Shown here piece after piece: positions 8,943-18,456 of a DNA stretch of 64,000 nt (its first letter is position 1; every line of letters starts with the position of its first letter). Source of the DNA: Ensifer sp. LC163 (GTDB taxonomy: Bacteria; Pseudomonadota; Alphaproteobacteria; Rhizobiales; Rhizobiaceae); NCBI RefSeq assembly GCF_001695855.1, contig NZ_MBSS01000023.1, positions 434,001-498,000 on the forward strand. The letters run 5' to 3'. Position numbers and translations under genes: made by a program. The notes beneath the pieces are model-generated. The model was not told the origin of the DNA. It did not search any database and was given only the letters and a program-made list of their open reading frames with translations.

Positions 8943-10657
8943 GCGGAAGCAACCTCGCGCAACGTTTCGCCAGCCCCTGGCACAGCAGTCAAAATGTCCG
9001 GTCGCGGCCCAAACTGGCTGATACGACCATTTTCGAGGACGAGAAGCTTGTCGGCGACCTGCATGATCGATGGTCGATGCGCGATCATGATGACGATGGC
9101 GCCCTGGTCGCGCATGCGCTGGATCGCGCGAACCAGAGCGCGTTCCCCGAGCGAATCGAGATTGGCATTGGGTTCATCGAGGACGACGAGGCGCGGGCGA
9201 TTGTAGAGGCAACGTGCCAGCGCGATGCGCTGCCTCTGTCCGCCGGAAAGCGTAAGATGGCCATCGCCGACGGGCGTGTCGTAGCCGAGCGGCAGACGGC
9301 CGATCATCTCGTGCACCTCCGCCAGCCGCGCGGCCTCGATGACCTTGTAGGGATCGCCATCTTCCATTCTGGCGATGTTTTCCCGGATCGTGCCCTCCAG
9401 CAGCGATACCGATTGGGGGAGATAACCGACCGATTCCCCGAAGGACCCGCGCTCCCAGAGATAGGTGTTGTGGCCATCGAGAAAGACGCCGCCCGACGTC
9501 GGCTTCAAGATGCCGACCAACAGCCGGGCAAGCGTCGACTTGCCGGCGGCCGATGGGCCGACCACGCCCAATACTTCGCCGGGGGAAAGCGAGAAGGAAA
9601 TGCCCTTGATGATCGGCACCTCGACGCCGGGGACGGCGTAGACGAGTTTATCCACAATCATGTCGCCGGCCGAATGCGGTGTCGGCGTAGTCTGGCGGAT
9701 CGCCAGATCTTCGCCGATCGCCGCCTCGATCCGGCGCCAGCCGGCGACGGCAAGCACCCATTGGCGCCAGTTTTCGATGATCGTGTCGAAGGGGATAAGC
9801 AGGCGACCGACGAGGATGCTTGAAGCCATCATCGCGCCGGGGGTGATCGCCTGGTCAAGCACCAGCAACGCACCCGCCGCAAGCGTGATGACCTGGATCG
9901 AGTACCGCAAGCTGCGCGTCAGCGACGTCATCGCCTTGCTCCTGCTTCCTCCGGCTTCGAGCGCGCCCAAAGCGTGAATTTGCAGGGCGCGCCAGCGCTT
10001 GGCGAGCGCCGGCAACATGCCCATCGCCTCGATCGCTTCGGCGTGCCTGAGGGAGCCGGCGATCTTGGAGACCGCTTCGACATTCGCCTGGTTGGCCTCC
10101 TTGGTGAGCTGGCGCGTCATCATGTCGTTGACGAGCCCGCAGCAAACGAGCAATGCGATCGACACGACGCCGACGACGCCGAACAGCGGGTGCAGCAGAA
10201 ACAACGCCCCCAGAAAAATCGGGGACCAGGCGGCGTCGAGCGGCGCGACCACTGCCGATGACGTGAGGAAACTGCGAAGTTCCGACAGGTCGCGAAGGGA
10301 TTGGGCCGCACGGGTGAGCCCCTGGTTCACCGACGCCTGGACCGCCGATGCCAGAACCGGAGCATTCAGCCTTCGCACGATGGCGCTGCCCATCGCCTGG
10401 AAAGCAAGGGCCCGAATGAGATCCAGGACCCCATAGACGACCAATGCGCTGATCGCGAGCAGCGTCAACATGGTGAGCGTATCAAAGCTCTGGCTGTTGA
10501 GAACCCTGTCATGAATCTGCAACATGAACAGCGGTATCGTGAGCTGAAGCAGGCTTATGCAGACACTGAGCAGCGCGGCGTAAAGCGATACGGATAGAAA
10601 CACACGCTTGGCTTGCAGTATTAGCAATCTTGGATTGATAATCTCATCCCGGCGCAT
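8939..10657 (-). CDS. wgdA: Type I secretion ABC transporter (permease-ATPase)
   Basis: A PrtD/LapB-like type I secretion ATPase of about 572 residues from ATG 10657, which has AGGGG just upstream; in-frame ATGs at 10711 and 10747 are alternatives and the frame opens at 10861. Transmembrane helices start at FLSVSLYAALLSVCISLLQ. The nucleotide-binding domain has Walker A GPSAAGKST, signature LSGGQRQRIALAR and Walker B LVVLDEPNANLD with H-loop MIAHRPS. No N-terminal C39 peptidase domain, consistent with export of RTX proteins that have a C-terminal signal. Divergent from wggR, sharing a promoter region with the palindromic operator at 10860-10886. Corresponds to expD1. Confidence 0.92.
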   Translation of the reverse strand: MRRDEIINPRLLILQAKRVFLSVSLYAALLSVCISLLQLTIPLFMLQIHDRVLNSQSFDTLTMLTLLAISALVVYGVLDLIRALAFQAMGSAIVRRLNAPVLASAVQASVNQGLTRAAQSLRDLSELRSFLTSSAVVAPLDAAWSPIFLGALFLLHPLFGVVGVVSIALLVCCGLVNDMMTRQLTKEANQANVEAVSKIAGSLRHAEAIEAMGMLPALAKRWRALQIHALGALEAGGSRSKAMTSLTRSLRYSIQVITLAAGALLVLDQAITPGAMMASSILVGRLLIPFDTIIENWRQWVLAVAGWRRIEAAIGEDLAIRQTTPTPHSAGDMIVDKLVYAVPGVEVPIIKGISFSLSPGEVLGVVGPSAAGKSTLARLLVGILKPTSGGVFLDGHNTYLWERGSFGESVGYLPQSVSLLEGTIRENIARMEDGDPYKVIEAARLAEVHEMIGRLPLGYDTPVGDGHLTLSGGQRQRIALARCLYNRPRLVVLDEPNANLDSLGERALVRAIQRMRDQGAIVIMIAHRPSIMQVADKLLVLENGRISQFGPRPDILTAVPGAGETLREVASA

Positions 10658-10859
10658 AACCCCTAAAATTTGACCGTTGTTTCTCGTCTCGTTCCGAACA
10701 GTATCACGCATGGGCGGTTGCCTGAAGTTAACGTTAAAGCCATTCATGGAGGGCGTCTGGCTTACATTTGGGGCGAATAATAGTATTGCTTCGCTATGTG
10801 TGGCACAAAAGTAAGCGGTAATGCAAGTTCTGGGGCGTGTGGAGGGGAGTGTGTAGTTC

Positions 10860-10886
10860 AATTTACTTCAAGATTTGAAGTAAATT
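10860..10886. promoter_or_regulatory. Palindromic operator between wgdA and wggR
   Basis: A 27-bp perfect palindrome: arms AATTTACTTCAA and TTGAAGTAAATT around GAT. The core TACTTCAA-N3-TTGAAGTA is the same as at 12771-12789. It ends 17 nt before the wggR start and lies in the divergent promoter region, so WggR probably regulates itself and wgdA from here. Confidence 0.75.
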
Positions 10887-10903
10887 TCGAAATGGAGAGT
10901 TGG

Positions 10904-11476
10904 ATGAATGAAAGAGTACTCTATCCGTCCACGGGGATCAAAGATGTGTCGTTGCTCCAGCAGGAGGACCAGACATCGAAGGCGGTAGGAGCCCACGATC
11001 AAGCCGAAGCCGCAAGCGATTGCCGGCAGCTGACCTATTTCGAGCTTGCGCGCCTGATGGAGAGGGTGAGCAGGCGGTTTTCCGGCTTGGTGCGCGCCGA
11101 GCTGACCAAGCTGCGTGTCGACGACATCGGTCCGGCTCAGGCCATGGTCTTGCTGGCAATCGGAGATGCCGAGCTTTCGGTGGCCGAGCTGCTCGATCGC
11201 GGACACTATGTCGGCTCGAACGTGTCGTACTATCTGAAGCAGTTGGCGGATGGAGATTACATCGATCGGGTTGCGTCCCAGCGCGACAAGCGTTCGGCGC
11301 GCATCAAGCTGACGGAAAAAGGCCGGCTGCTCAGGGCGAACTTGCGCGATGCAGCGATGGCCTATGAGCGGGCGCTCAATCGTGGCCATCAGGATCGCCA
11401 GAACCTGGAGACCGCCTTCCAGACCCTGCATCAACTCGAACTCGTCTGGGGCAGCGTGTCACGTTACGACATGTGA
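10904..11476 (+). CDS. wggR: MarR-family regulator of the EPS cluster (WggR/ExpG-like)
   Basis: A 190-residue protein from ATG 10904, with GGAG 6-7 nt upstream; the frame extends back to 10796 but that would include the operator. Winged-helix MarR domain at about residues 45-180: recognition region AELLDRGHYVGSNVSYYLKQL and wing DKRSARIKLTEKG. In S. meliloti, ExpG/WggR is a MarR-type activator that binds palindromes before wgaA, wgeA and the wgdA/wggR gap. The three matching palindromes here, in the same three places, support the same role. It is divergent from wgdA and followed 48 nt later by wgcA. Confidence 0.88.
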   Translation: MNERVLYPSTGIKDVSLLQQEDQTSKAVGAHDQAEAASDCRQLTYFELARLMERVSRRFSGLVRAELTKLRVDDIGPAQAMVLLAIGDAELSVAELLDRGHYVGSNVSYYLKQLADGDYIDRVASQRDKRSARIKLTEKGRLLRANLRDAAMAYERALNRGHQDRQNLETAFQTLHQLELVWGSVSRYDM

Positions 11477-11524
11477 CCGGGTGGAACTCAATGTGCACGT
11501 CATTCAGTTAGCGGATTAGATAGC

Positions 11525-12754
11525 ATGCATGTGGCATTTGTTCATCGGCGCGGCTTCGGCCAGTTCGCCGCGTTAGCGGCTGACCTGGTGCGGTCGGGCA
11601 ACAACGTCAGCCTGATCACCGAAACCGTGGATCAGAAGATTCCGTCCGTGCGCGTCATTCGGCACCGGGCAGAGCCCGGGCCGCGCGTGTCCGCGGCCAT
11701 CGCTCGGCATATGGCGGTGCCGGATCACCATGCCAGGATCGGACATCGCGTCGCCGAAACGCTCGATGCGATGGCGCGACAGGACATGACGCCGGATATC
11801 GTCGTCGGTCACATCGGCTGGGGCAGCATGATGTTCGTCAAGGATGCCCTTCCTCGTGTTCCGGCCCTTGGCTATTGCGAGTTCTTCTATCGGTCGCAAG
11901 GGGCCGACATAGGCTTCGCACCCGACGACGAACCTGATCTCGAAGACCGCAAGAGATTGCGGCTGCGCAACGTCGCGCAGCTGTTGTCGCTGGAATCCAT
12001 GGATGGCGGCATCAGCCCCACCGAATGGCAAAAGAGCCTTTATCCCGCCGATACGCGGGAGCGCATTGCCGTTTGTCACGAAGGTATCGATACCGCGCAG
12101 TTCCGTCCCAACCCTGCCGCGTCGGTAAGGCTCCCGGACGGTCGCGTGCTGAAGGCCAACGATCCGCCGGTAGTCACCTTTGTGGCGCGCGATCTCGAAC
12201 CCTATCGTGGCTTTCCCCAGGCGCTGCAGGCTGCCGCTCAAGTCGTCAAAAAGCGTCCGGACACGGTTTTCGTCTTCGTCGGAGGTGACGGAACCAGTTA
12301 CGGGCCTCCTCCTCCCGGCGGTGGTTCGTGGAAATCGCACCTGCTCGCCTCGCTCGAGGTGCCGCCGGACAACATCATTTTTCCAGGCGTCGTCCCGCAT
12401 CATATTCTTCGCCAGCTTTTCCAGGTCTCCGCGGCGCATGTCTACATGACCTACCCCTTCGTGCTTTCCTGGTCCGTGCTCGAGGCCATGGCATGCGGTG
12501 CCCTGGTCATCGGGTCCGACACACCTCCGGTTCGCGAAGTCATCCGCACGGGTCACAACGGTATTCTTGTGCCGTTCTTCGACGCCGACGCGCTCGCCGA
12601 AGCAATCCTCGGCGCCGTAAGCAATCCGCAGGCGTCCGTCGGCATGCGGGCGGCAGCGCGAAGGACCATCGAGCGGCGCTTCCGGCTGGAGGATTGCCTG
12701 CTGCGCCAGAGGGATCTCATGACGACGATGACGGGGCGGCCGGCAATGGCTTGA
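11525..12754 (+). CDS. wgcA: GT4-family glycosyltransferase (WgcA/ExpC-like)
   Basis: A 409-residue GT-B enzyme. The N-terminal domain starts MHVAFVHRRGFGQF with a GHIGWGSMMF strand. The C-terminal domain has VTFVARDLEPYRGF, FVFVGGDGTSYG, and the GT4 end motif LSWSVLEAMACGALVIGSDTP with the second conserved glutamate region PPVREVI. Its order after the MarR gene matches expC after expG in S. meliloti, where ExpC is needed for EPS II. The sugar donor is not evident. A WggR-type operator follows the stop at 12771, so wgcA is probably transcribed with or just after wggR, and the next arm starts its own unit. Confidence 0.85.
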   Translation: MHVAFVHRRGFGQFAALAADLVRSGNNVSLITETVDQKIPSVRVIRHRAEPGPRVSAAIARHMAVPDHHARIGHRVAETLDAMARQDMTPDIVVGHIGWGSMMFVKDALPRVPALGYCEFFYRSQGADIGFAPDDEPDLEDRKRLRLRNVAQLLSLESMDGGISPTEWQKSLYPADTRERIAVCHEGIDTAQFRPNPAASVRLPDGRVLKANDPPVVTFVARDLEPYRGFPQALQAAAQVVKKRPDTVFVFVGGDGTSYGPPPPGGGSWKSHLLASLEVPPDNIIFPGVVPHHILRQLFQVSAAHVYMTYPFVLSWSVLEAMACGALVIGSDTPPVREVIRTGHNGILVPFFDADALAEAILGAVSNPQASVGMRAAARRTIERRFRLEDCLLRQRDLMTTMTGRPAMA

Positions 12755-12770
12755 TAGCGGCCCTAAGTAT

Positions 12771-12789
12771 TACTTCAAATATTGAAGTA
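12771..12789. promoter_or_regulatory. Probable WggR operator upstream of the wgaA-like gene
   Basis: TACTTCAA-ATA-TTGAAGTA, a perfect 8+8 palindrome with a 3-nt spacer and the same arms as the core of the 10860-10886 site. It lies between wgcA and the wgaA-like gene, about 130 nt before the latter's start. Confidence 0.7.
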
Positions 12790-12919
12790 TATACGAAGTT
12801 TATTGTCGCCTACTGCATGTATTTTCCCGTTGTGCGCTGCGAAATTCACTGCTAGGTAATCTGTGTGATGAATAATGCTTCGCTGGTATAGGCGATGCTA
12901 ATTCAGAAACTCCATCGAT

Positions 12920-14431
12920 ATGCGTTATCGTTTCTTCAGAGGGCGTTACGTGCAAGAAGTAAGACAATCCACCCTGGGGCCCCGGCTCGGTTTGAAGAAG
13001 CTGTTGCTGGCATCGGATCGCGATCGGGCGATCTTGCAGGGCAGCAATGTTGCCCATCTGGTGGACTACCTGGAAGCTGATGGTGGTTCCTTCGACACGT
13101 TGAGGGACGCGTTTCCACTCGCCGCGGTTGCCTTTTCCGACAAAGGTGAGGCGGACCTGAAGAAGGGGCTGGCGCGGCTGTCCGCCTTGCGCACGATCCC
13201 GGAGTTGGCGGTCTTGCGTCTTGACCCCGACAATGTGGCTGAGAGCTCGGCTCTCCTGCGTGCGCTGGCCGAAGACGGCGTGGGACGGCTTGCCCGTTAT
13301 ACGGCTTCGATCAGGTCGGAACTCGCCATGCTCAGGCGTGAGCGCGAAGAGCTCTTTGAAAACTATCGCCTTTTGGAAGACGCCTTCCACGCGCGAAACT
13401 GGGAGCCGGTTGCCGAAGTTTTTGCCCATGATCCCTTTGCCGATCCCAAGGATGAGGGTGTGGGGCAGTTGCTGAGCAGCGCCTTCATCGAACAGCTTCT
13501 GCCCGTCTCCAGTCTCGGCGTCGCCGGGTTCGCCCTTCACCTTCACTCGCTGCCGAAGGGCAGTGGCGAACTGATCGTCACTCTGACCTATCTGGAGAGT
13601 GGCGAAGGTGTTGCGGAATGGAATGTTCCCTACGTTGGCCTGGTCTCCGGTTGGAACTTCTTTTCTCTGCCGCGCGCCTGTGGCGGGGCGGCCAGAACCC
13701 TTCGTCTGCGTGTATCTGCCAGCGGCTCGGACGCGCTTGGCCTTTCGCTCGGGCACCATATCGCCAGCGAGCGATACTCGGCGCGATCGGAACACGCGCA
13801 TCCTGATCTCGATCTGCGCCCGCTCGCGTTCCGGGTGTTCACGGGGCTGCCTGGGGTCAAGCCTGCGAGCACGGCGAACATGATTGCCCCCACCAGCTTG
13901 CTGGAAGGGCAATTCACCGTCGACTACAGGCTCGGGCTGGAGAAGCTCAGCCAGATCGCCGACGTTTCGGTGACCCCAATCGTCCCGGATTTTCAGACCA
14001 TCCGGTTCCTGGAACATGAACATGCGATCGTCTGTCACCCTTTGCCGAGCGGTATCTCGGCCGGGGCGATCAATCGCGCCATCGAGCCTGGCACGGTCTC
14101 GTTGTCGGCAAGCGCCATTATCGATCATCCCAAAGGCGCGCCGGCGGCCGTCAGCTTTCTCTTGAGCCCGGCCGGTTCGAACGCCCGCTCGGAAGTCGCC
14201 GAACTCGCACGCAAGGGGTCGGCAAAACCTTCGACCCTGTTCAGCGGCTGGCGGGAGGTCGGTGCTCAGCAATCCATAAGCATCAGCATGCAGATGGACG
14301 AGGCGATCCGCGTTCCAATGGATCTGATCATCCTCAGCCGGGCCGTGGGTGACACCGTCGATTTTTGCTGGCTCAAGTTGTCGAGCTTCCGACTGGTAAA
14401 GCAATCGACGGAGGCCCTGAATGCCAGGTAA
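12920..14431 (+). CDS. wgaA: WgaA/ExpA1-like protein of unknown function
   Basis: About 503 residues from ATG 12920. A GTG at 12950 (492 residues or so) has GAGGG at a good distance and may be the true start. I see no catalytic motif, signal peptide or membrane helix. The N-terminal 190 residues are helical (a charged segment SIRSELAMLRREREELFENYRLL split around residue 150 suggests coiled coil). The rest is beta-rich with WNVPYVGLVSGWNFF and looks like a jelly-roll or carbohydrate-binding fold. Its place as first gene of the rightward arm, behind a WggR-type operator and before a GT2-GT4 gene, matches expA1. It may belong to a DUF family specific to these clusters; I cannot confirm that. Confidence 0.7.
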   Translation: MRYRFFRGRYVQEVRQSTLGPRLGLKKLLLASDRDRAILQGSNVAHLVDYLEADGGSFDTLRDAFPLAAVAFSDKGEADLKKGLARLSALRTIPELAVLRLDPDNVAESSALLRALAEDGVGRLARYTASIRSELAMLRREREELFENYRLLEDAFHARNWEPVAEVFAHDPFADPKDEGVGQLLSSAFIEQLLPVSSLGVAGFALHLHSLPKGSGELIVTLTYLESGEGVAEWNVPYVGLVSGWNFFSLPRACGGAARTLRLRVSASGSDALGLSLGHHIASERYSARSEHAHPDLDLRPLAFRVFTGLPGVKPASTANMIAPTSLLEGQFTVDYRLGLEKLSQIADVSVTPIVPDFQTIRFLEHEHAIVCHPLPSGISAGAINRAIEPGTVSLSASAIIDHPKGAPAAVSFLLSPAGSNARSEVAELARKGSAKPSTLFSGWREVGAQQSISISMQMDEAIRVPMDLIILSRAVGDTVDFCWLKLSSFRLVKQSTEALNAR

Positions 14432-17096
14432 TCCGGAGGCCGATCTCATCGCCATCGCGATGCCGCTCTACGGTCATGCGGCACTTGTCCTGGAAGCCAT
14501 CGAATCCGCTCTGGCATCCGATCTCAGCACATCCCGGCTTGCGATCGTCGTATCGGTCGATGGAGACCCGTGCCACGAAACGTTCGATCAGTTGTTGCTC
14601 TACGCTGCGGCCCATCCTTTCATTCACGTGATATTCGGCCGCAATGCGGGACCAGGTGGTGCCCGCAACCGCGCCATCGACTTCATTGTCGAGCATCTGC
14701 CCGAGGCTCGGGCGGTGTATTTCCTCGATGCCGACAATCGCGTTCTGCCCCGCACGATCGAGACGCTCTACGAAAAGCTCAACAGCAGTGCTTGTGGCTG
14801 GGTCTATACCAACATCGACACGTTCTCCGTGTCTTGGCGCGCGCATTACGGCAATCAGTATTCGCGGCTGGCTCACTGCATCACGGACAATATTTGCGAC
14901 ACGGGATCCCTGATTTCCATCGACGTTTTCCGCGCCGGCGTGCGCTTCAGCGACGACAGGCAGAACGGATTTGAAGACTGGGAATTCTGGTTGTCCTGCA
15001 TTGAGAACGGCTTTGTCGGGGTGCCATGCCACGACACGGTCTTTGAGTATCGGTTGCGGGCCGAAAGCCGTTTCAAGGAAGCCAACCGGGAACGCGCCAC
15101 ATCGGTGAGTTATCTGCGAAAACGCCACAAGGCTCTGTATCGACGGCCGATGCTCGTCGATTTCGAGCATGAGGAAGCCCCGCGCTATCTATTCGCCCGC
15201 ACCGAAAATGCATCGATCTCGCTGTTTACCGATCCGACCAAGGCGCCGACCGTGCTTCGGCTGGATGACATCATACCGGCATTCTGGGCGAATGTCGGCG
15301 AACCCGACAATGTGCATTTCCCGCCCTTTCTCGTGGCGGGTAGCGGTTCGGCTTTCGATCTGCTGCTGCGCTCGCGCATGCTTCCAAACATTCTCGCCCA
15401 TCTGGAGCGGTTGAGCGAAAACACCAATGCGTTGTTCGTGCAGCTTGCGAATGACGGTGTGAAGCGCGGGATTGAGGCGATTGCGCTGCCGGCGGGTTCG
15501 CAGAATGTCGGACCGGCTGACCTTGTTTTCCTTCCGACGCCGCTGGTCAGAGACGTGATCCAGAACAATGCGCTGGAGTGGTTCGCATCGATCGGCAACC
15601 AGCAGGTCTGGCCGACGGTGACGTTGCTGAAAGTGCGCTTTCCCTTCCCCAAAAGCCTGCCACGCCGATCGCTGATCACGCCGCAGCAGATGATGATCAA
15701 TTGCATCAATGCCATTGCTTCGAGCCCCTTGCGCCATACGGCGGGCAAGCGGTGGACATGGCGTCCGTCGCGGCTGGTGCCCTATGGGGAGCTATACAGG
15801 GAGTTGCGAAGGGAGGTCGGCGGTTCACCGATCCTGCCGCTCGGCCATAGCTCCGGCAAGCGGACCGTCGCCCTCTTGGTGCCGAACGCCTCTTTCGGTG
15901 GAGCCGAGAAGGTGATTTATGCGGTCGCGCGAGAACTGAAGCGAACCGGTTTCGAGACGCATCTGTTCGTCCTCGGTAGTGCGAAGATGGATGTCATCGA
16001 CGAATTCGATTCCAGCTTTGATCACATCCACTTCTGGGACGCCGGCGTTCCCGCGTGGGGTGGTTCGGGCTCGTTCCTCGGGCAGGACTTCATTGCCGAA
16101 GAGCATGGGGTCGATTGGCAGGCGTTGAAGGGCCAGCTCTCGGGTTTCGATCTGGTGATCAACAACCATGTCATGGCGGTTCATCCTCTCATTGCCCGGC
16201 TGCGCTCCGAGGGCACGCGCACGGCATGCTATCTTCACGTCGTCGACAACACCGCGTTCAAGCGCCCGGCCGGCCAACCGTTTGCCGCTATCGCCCACGA
16301 ACATTGCTATGACGCGTTCCTGACCTGCTCCGAACAGTTGAAGACCTACCTGCACAGTTTCGGAGTGCCGCACGCAAAGGTCTTTGCGGTCTCCAACAGC
16401 GCGGGCTTTTCGGTCCCACCAAAAGTTCAGGCCGATGTTCTCGCCACCCGACGGCAGCCGCGCAGCGATGCGCGCTTGCATGTGCTCTACATGGGGCGGC
16501 TTGACCGCCAGAAGGGGATCGACAGGCTGGCCGCGACGCTGGCTGAGCTCAGGGCGAGGAATGTGCCATTCGAGGCGCGCGCCGTTGGCGGCGAAATCCT
16601 TGCCGACTCGAGCGTCTCATGGACCGAGCGGCTGAAGGATCTCTCTGTGGACGTCCGTCCACCGGCCTTCGCCAGCAAGGAGCTTATCAAGGCGCTCTCC
16701 TGGGCGGATGTGCTCGTCATGCCGTCGCGTTGGGAAGGCGCGCCGCTCGCCATCGCCGAGGCGCAGCAGCTCGGATGCGTTCCCATCGCCACGGCGGTTG
16801 GGGCGGTGGACGAACTCATCATCGATGGCGAAGACGGTGTCCTGATCCATGCATCGGCCGATCCCGAAGTCGTCAGGTCGATGGCTGAGGTTATCGAGGC
16901 GGTCGCCCGCGACCCGGACCAACTTGCTCCGCTGATCGAGGGCTGCATCAAGACTGCATCCCGTCGTTCGTGGACATCCTCGTTTTCGCAGTTTCTCGCG
17001 TGGTGCGATACCTGGGTCGACAATTCGTCCCAGGCAAGAACCGCCGTCTTTCCGTCGGATCCAGCGGTCGACGCTGGCATCCGGGCGGCCGGTTGA
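14421..17096 (+). CDS. wgaB: Two-domain GT2-GT4 glycosyltransferase (WgaB/ExpA23-like)
   Basis: An 891-residue protein with two glycosyltransferase domains. The N-terminal GT2 domain begins LIAIAMPLYGHAALVLEAIESAL and has GRNAGPGGARNRAID, YFLDADNR as the DxD motif and GFEDWEFWL as the catalytic motif. A middle region of about 200 residues has no clear family. The C-terminal GT4 domain (from about residue 475) begins VALLVPNASFGGAEKVIYAVA and has YMGRLDRQKGIDRL and the signature WEGAPLAIAEAQQLGCVPIA. Such a bifunctional enzyme could add two different sugars, which would suit a polymer with an alternating disaccharide unit. The start overlaps the wgaA-like stop by 11 nt. Confidence 0.87.
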   Translation: MPGNPEADLIAIAMPLYGHAALVLEAIESALASDLSTSRLAIVVSVDGDPCHETFDQLLLYAAAHPFIHVIFGRNAGPGGARNRAIDFIVEHLPEARAVYFLDADNRVLPRTIETLYEKLNSSACGWVYTNIDTFSVSWRAHYGNQYSRLAHCITDNICDTGSLISIDVFRAGVRFSDDRQNGFEDWEFWLSCIENGFVGVPCHDTVFEYRLRAESRFKEANRERATSVSYLRKRHKALYRRPMLVDFEHEEAPRYLFARTENASISLFTDPTKAPTVLRLDDIIPAFWANVGEPDNVHFPPFLVAGSGSAFDLLLRSRMLPNILAHLERLSENTNALFVQLANDGVKRGIEAIALPAGSQNVGPADLVFLPTPLVRDVIQNNALEWFASIGNQQVWPTVTLLKVRFPFPKSLPRRSLITPQQMMINCINAIASSPLRHTAGKRWTWRPSRLVPYGELYRELRREVGGSPILPLGHSSGKRTVALLVPNASFGGAEKVIYAVARELKRTGFETHLFVLGSAKMDVIDEFDSSFDHIHFWDAGVPAWGGSGSFLGQDFIAEEHGVDWQALKGQLSGFDLVINNHVMAVHPLIARLRSEGTRTACYLHVVDNTAFKRPAGQPFAAIAHEHCYDAFLTCSEQLKTYLHSFGVPHAKVFAVSNSAGFSVPPKVQADVLATRRQPRSDARLHVLYMGRLDRQKGIDRLAATLAELRARNVPFEARAVGGEILADSSVSWTERLKDLSVDVRPPAFASKELIKALSWADVLVMPSRWEGAPLAIAEAQQLGCVPIATAVGAVDELIIDGEDGVLIHASADPEVVRSMAEVIEAVARDPDQLAPLIEGCIKTASRRSWTSSFSQFLAWCDTWVDNSSQARTAVFPSDPAVDAGIRAAG

Positions 17097-17132
17097 GCCC
17101 ACGCCGGTTTTTCAAGCAGAAAGGTCGATTGC

Positions 17133-18311
17133 ATGCCTGCAAGGATTCTTGTGACCGGTATTCCCGGTCACTACACGCGCCTGGTCAACGGCGCCCACGG
17201 TTTGTCCGTCTCCTATGCGGAGCGCCAGAAACAGCCGGAGACGAAAGAGGAGTTTCTGCAGGAGCTGCGCAATATCAGCAACACCGGCAACTACCTCATC
17301 GGCGAAGGGGCGCTGCGGGCGCTTTCACCCCACGCCAAGCACGTGCCGTTCTGGCATCTCTACAATTGCGCCAAGAATGGTGTCGGCCTCGAAGAATTCA
17401 ACGCGAACTTCGATATCTGCGTCTTCACCTGCGCCAATCTGCTGCGCAAGGGGCTTTCGGCTGACGCGGAGGCGGATGTGCTCGAGCAACTCAAGATGCC
17501 GATCGTCATGCTCGGCATCGGGCAGCAGAACCGCAAGGACCTGGAGAACAATCTACCGGAGGGCACGAAACGGCTGCTGGCCATTCTCAAGGAGCGTGAG
17601 CACTTCTTCCTGACGCGCGGCTTCGAAACCGAAGGTTTTCTCAAGGACCAAGGCTTCAAGTTCGTGCGGCCGACGGGCTGCCCGTCCGTCTACTTCATGC
17701 CCGACAATATGCGGAAATCGCTGCGAAAGCTGCCTGAGGTCGACGTCGGCAAGGCGCGGACCATCTTCTCCGGTTACCTCGGCGGTAACCAGGATACGGT
17801 CCTGGATGCGAAGGCTCTGCCCGGGGGCAACAGCGTGCCGCAGTACGTCGTGCAGGACGAATTTCTCCACTTCGACATGAGCGTCGAGCCGAATGCGGAG
17901 GGGCGCGTCTACGACACGGCGTCGGGCACGATGGTGGGCGACCTCGCTTATCCCGGGGCCGACAGGCTCGGCAAGGCTTTCCAGGTGCGCACCTTCTTCG
18001 ACACCAACCAGTGGCGAGCCTGGGCTTCGTCGATGGATTTCAATCTGGGTCGCCGTTTTCACGGCTCGATCATTGCCATGCAGGCAGCCGTGCCGAGCCT
18101 GATGGTCGCGGTGGACGACCGCATGCGCGAAATGCTCGGTTACACCGGATTGCCGGCGGTCGACATCAACGAGATCGACAGTGCCGAGAACCGCAGCGAA
18201 TTCGTTGCCGGGCACCTGGCAAAGCTCAATGCATCGGAACTCGTCGACAGATATTCCGATCGCGAGCGCGCGTTCCGTTCGACCTTGCGGGAAATCGGGA
18301 TCGGTCAGTAA
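17133..18311 (+). CDS. Polysaccharide pyruvyl transferase family protein (first copy)
   Basis: A 392-residue protein of the polysaccharide pyruvyl transferase family: the early glycine motif NTGNYLIGEGALRAL, followed by VPFWHLYN, and the C-terminal substrate region FDTNQWRAWASS with GRRFHGSIIAMQA, where the RFHG-type motif is characteristic. It would put a ketal pyruvate from phosphoenolpyruvate onto a sugar, a modification known in galactoglucan (pyruvylated galactose). It lies 36 nt after the GT2-GT4 gene and is followed by a RIME-like element and a clear paralogue. Residue similarity between the two copies is high along their whole length. Confidence 0.87.
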   Translation: MPARILVTGIPGHYTRLVNGAHGLSVSYAERQKQPETKEEFLQELRNISNTGNYLIGEGALRALSPHAKHVPFWHLYNCAKNGVGLEEFNANFDICVFTCANLLRKGLSADAEADVLEQLKMPIVMLGIGQQNRKDLENNLPEGTKRLLAILKEREHFFLTRGFETEGFLKDQGFKFVRPTGCPSVYFMPDNMRKSLRKLPEVDVGKARTIFSGYLGGNQDTVLDAKALPGGNSVPQYVVQDEFLHFDMSVEPNAEGRVYDTASGTMVGDLAYPGADRLGKAFQVRTFFDTNQWRAWASSMDFNLGRRFHGSIIAMQAAVPSLMVAVDDRMREMLGYTGLPAVDINEIDSAENRSEFVAGHLAKLNASELVDRYSDRERAFRSTLREIGIGQ

Positions 18312-18415
18312 AGCATTTCCAGGAAAAGTGCGAAGCGGTTTTCCGTCAGGAAATGCGTAAAAACAGAGAGATAGAGCGTTTCTGCCACGCCGTTTTAGAC
18401 TGGAAACGCTCTGGC
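18312..18415. repeat. RIME-like intergenic mosaic element, copy 1
   Basis: Two inverted repeats: GCATTTCC (18313-18320) with GGAAATGC (18349-18356), and AGAGCGTTTC (18373-18382) with GAAACGCTCT (18403-18412). The overall sequence resembles the RIME element of rhizobia and is close to the copy at 20742-20843. It lies between the two pyruvyl transferase genes. Confidence 0.75.
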
Positions 18416-18456
18416 TGAACCCGGCATCCTCCCCAAGGCTCGTTCAAAGGACAGTT

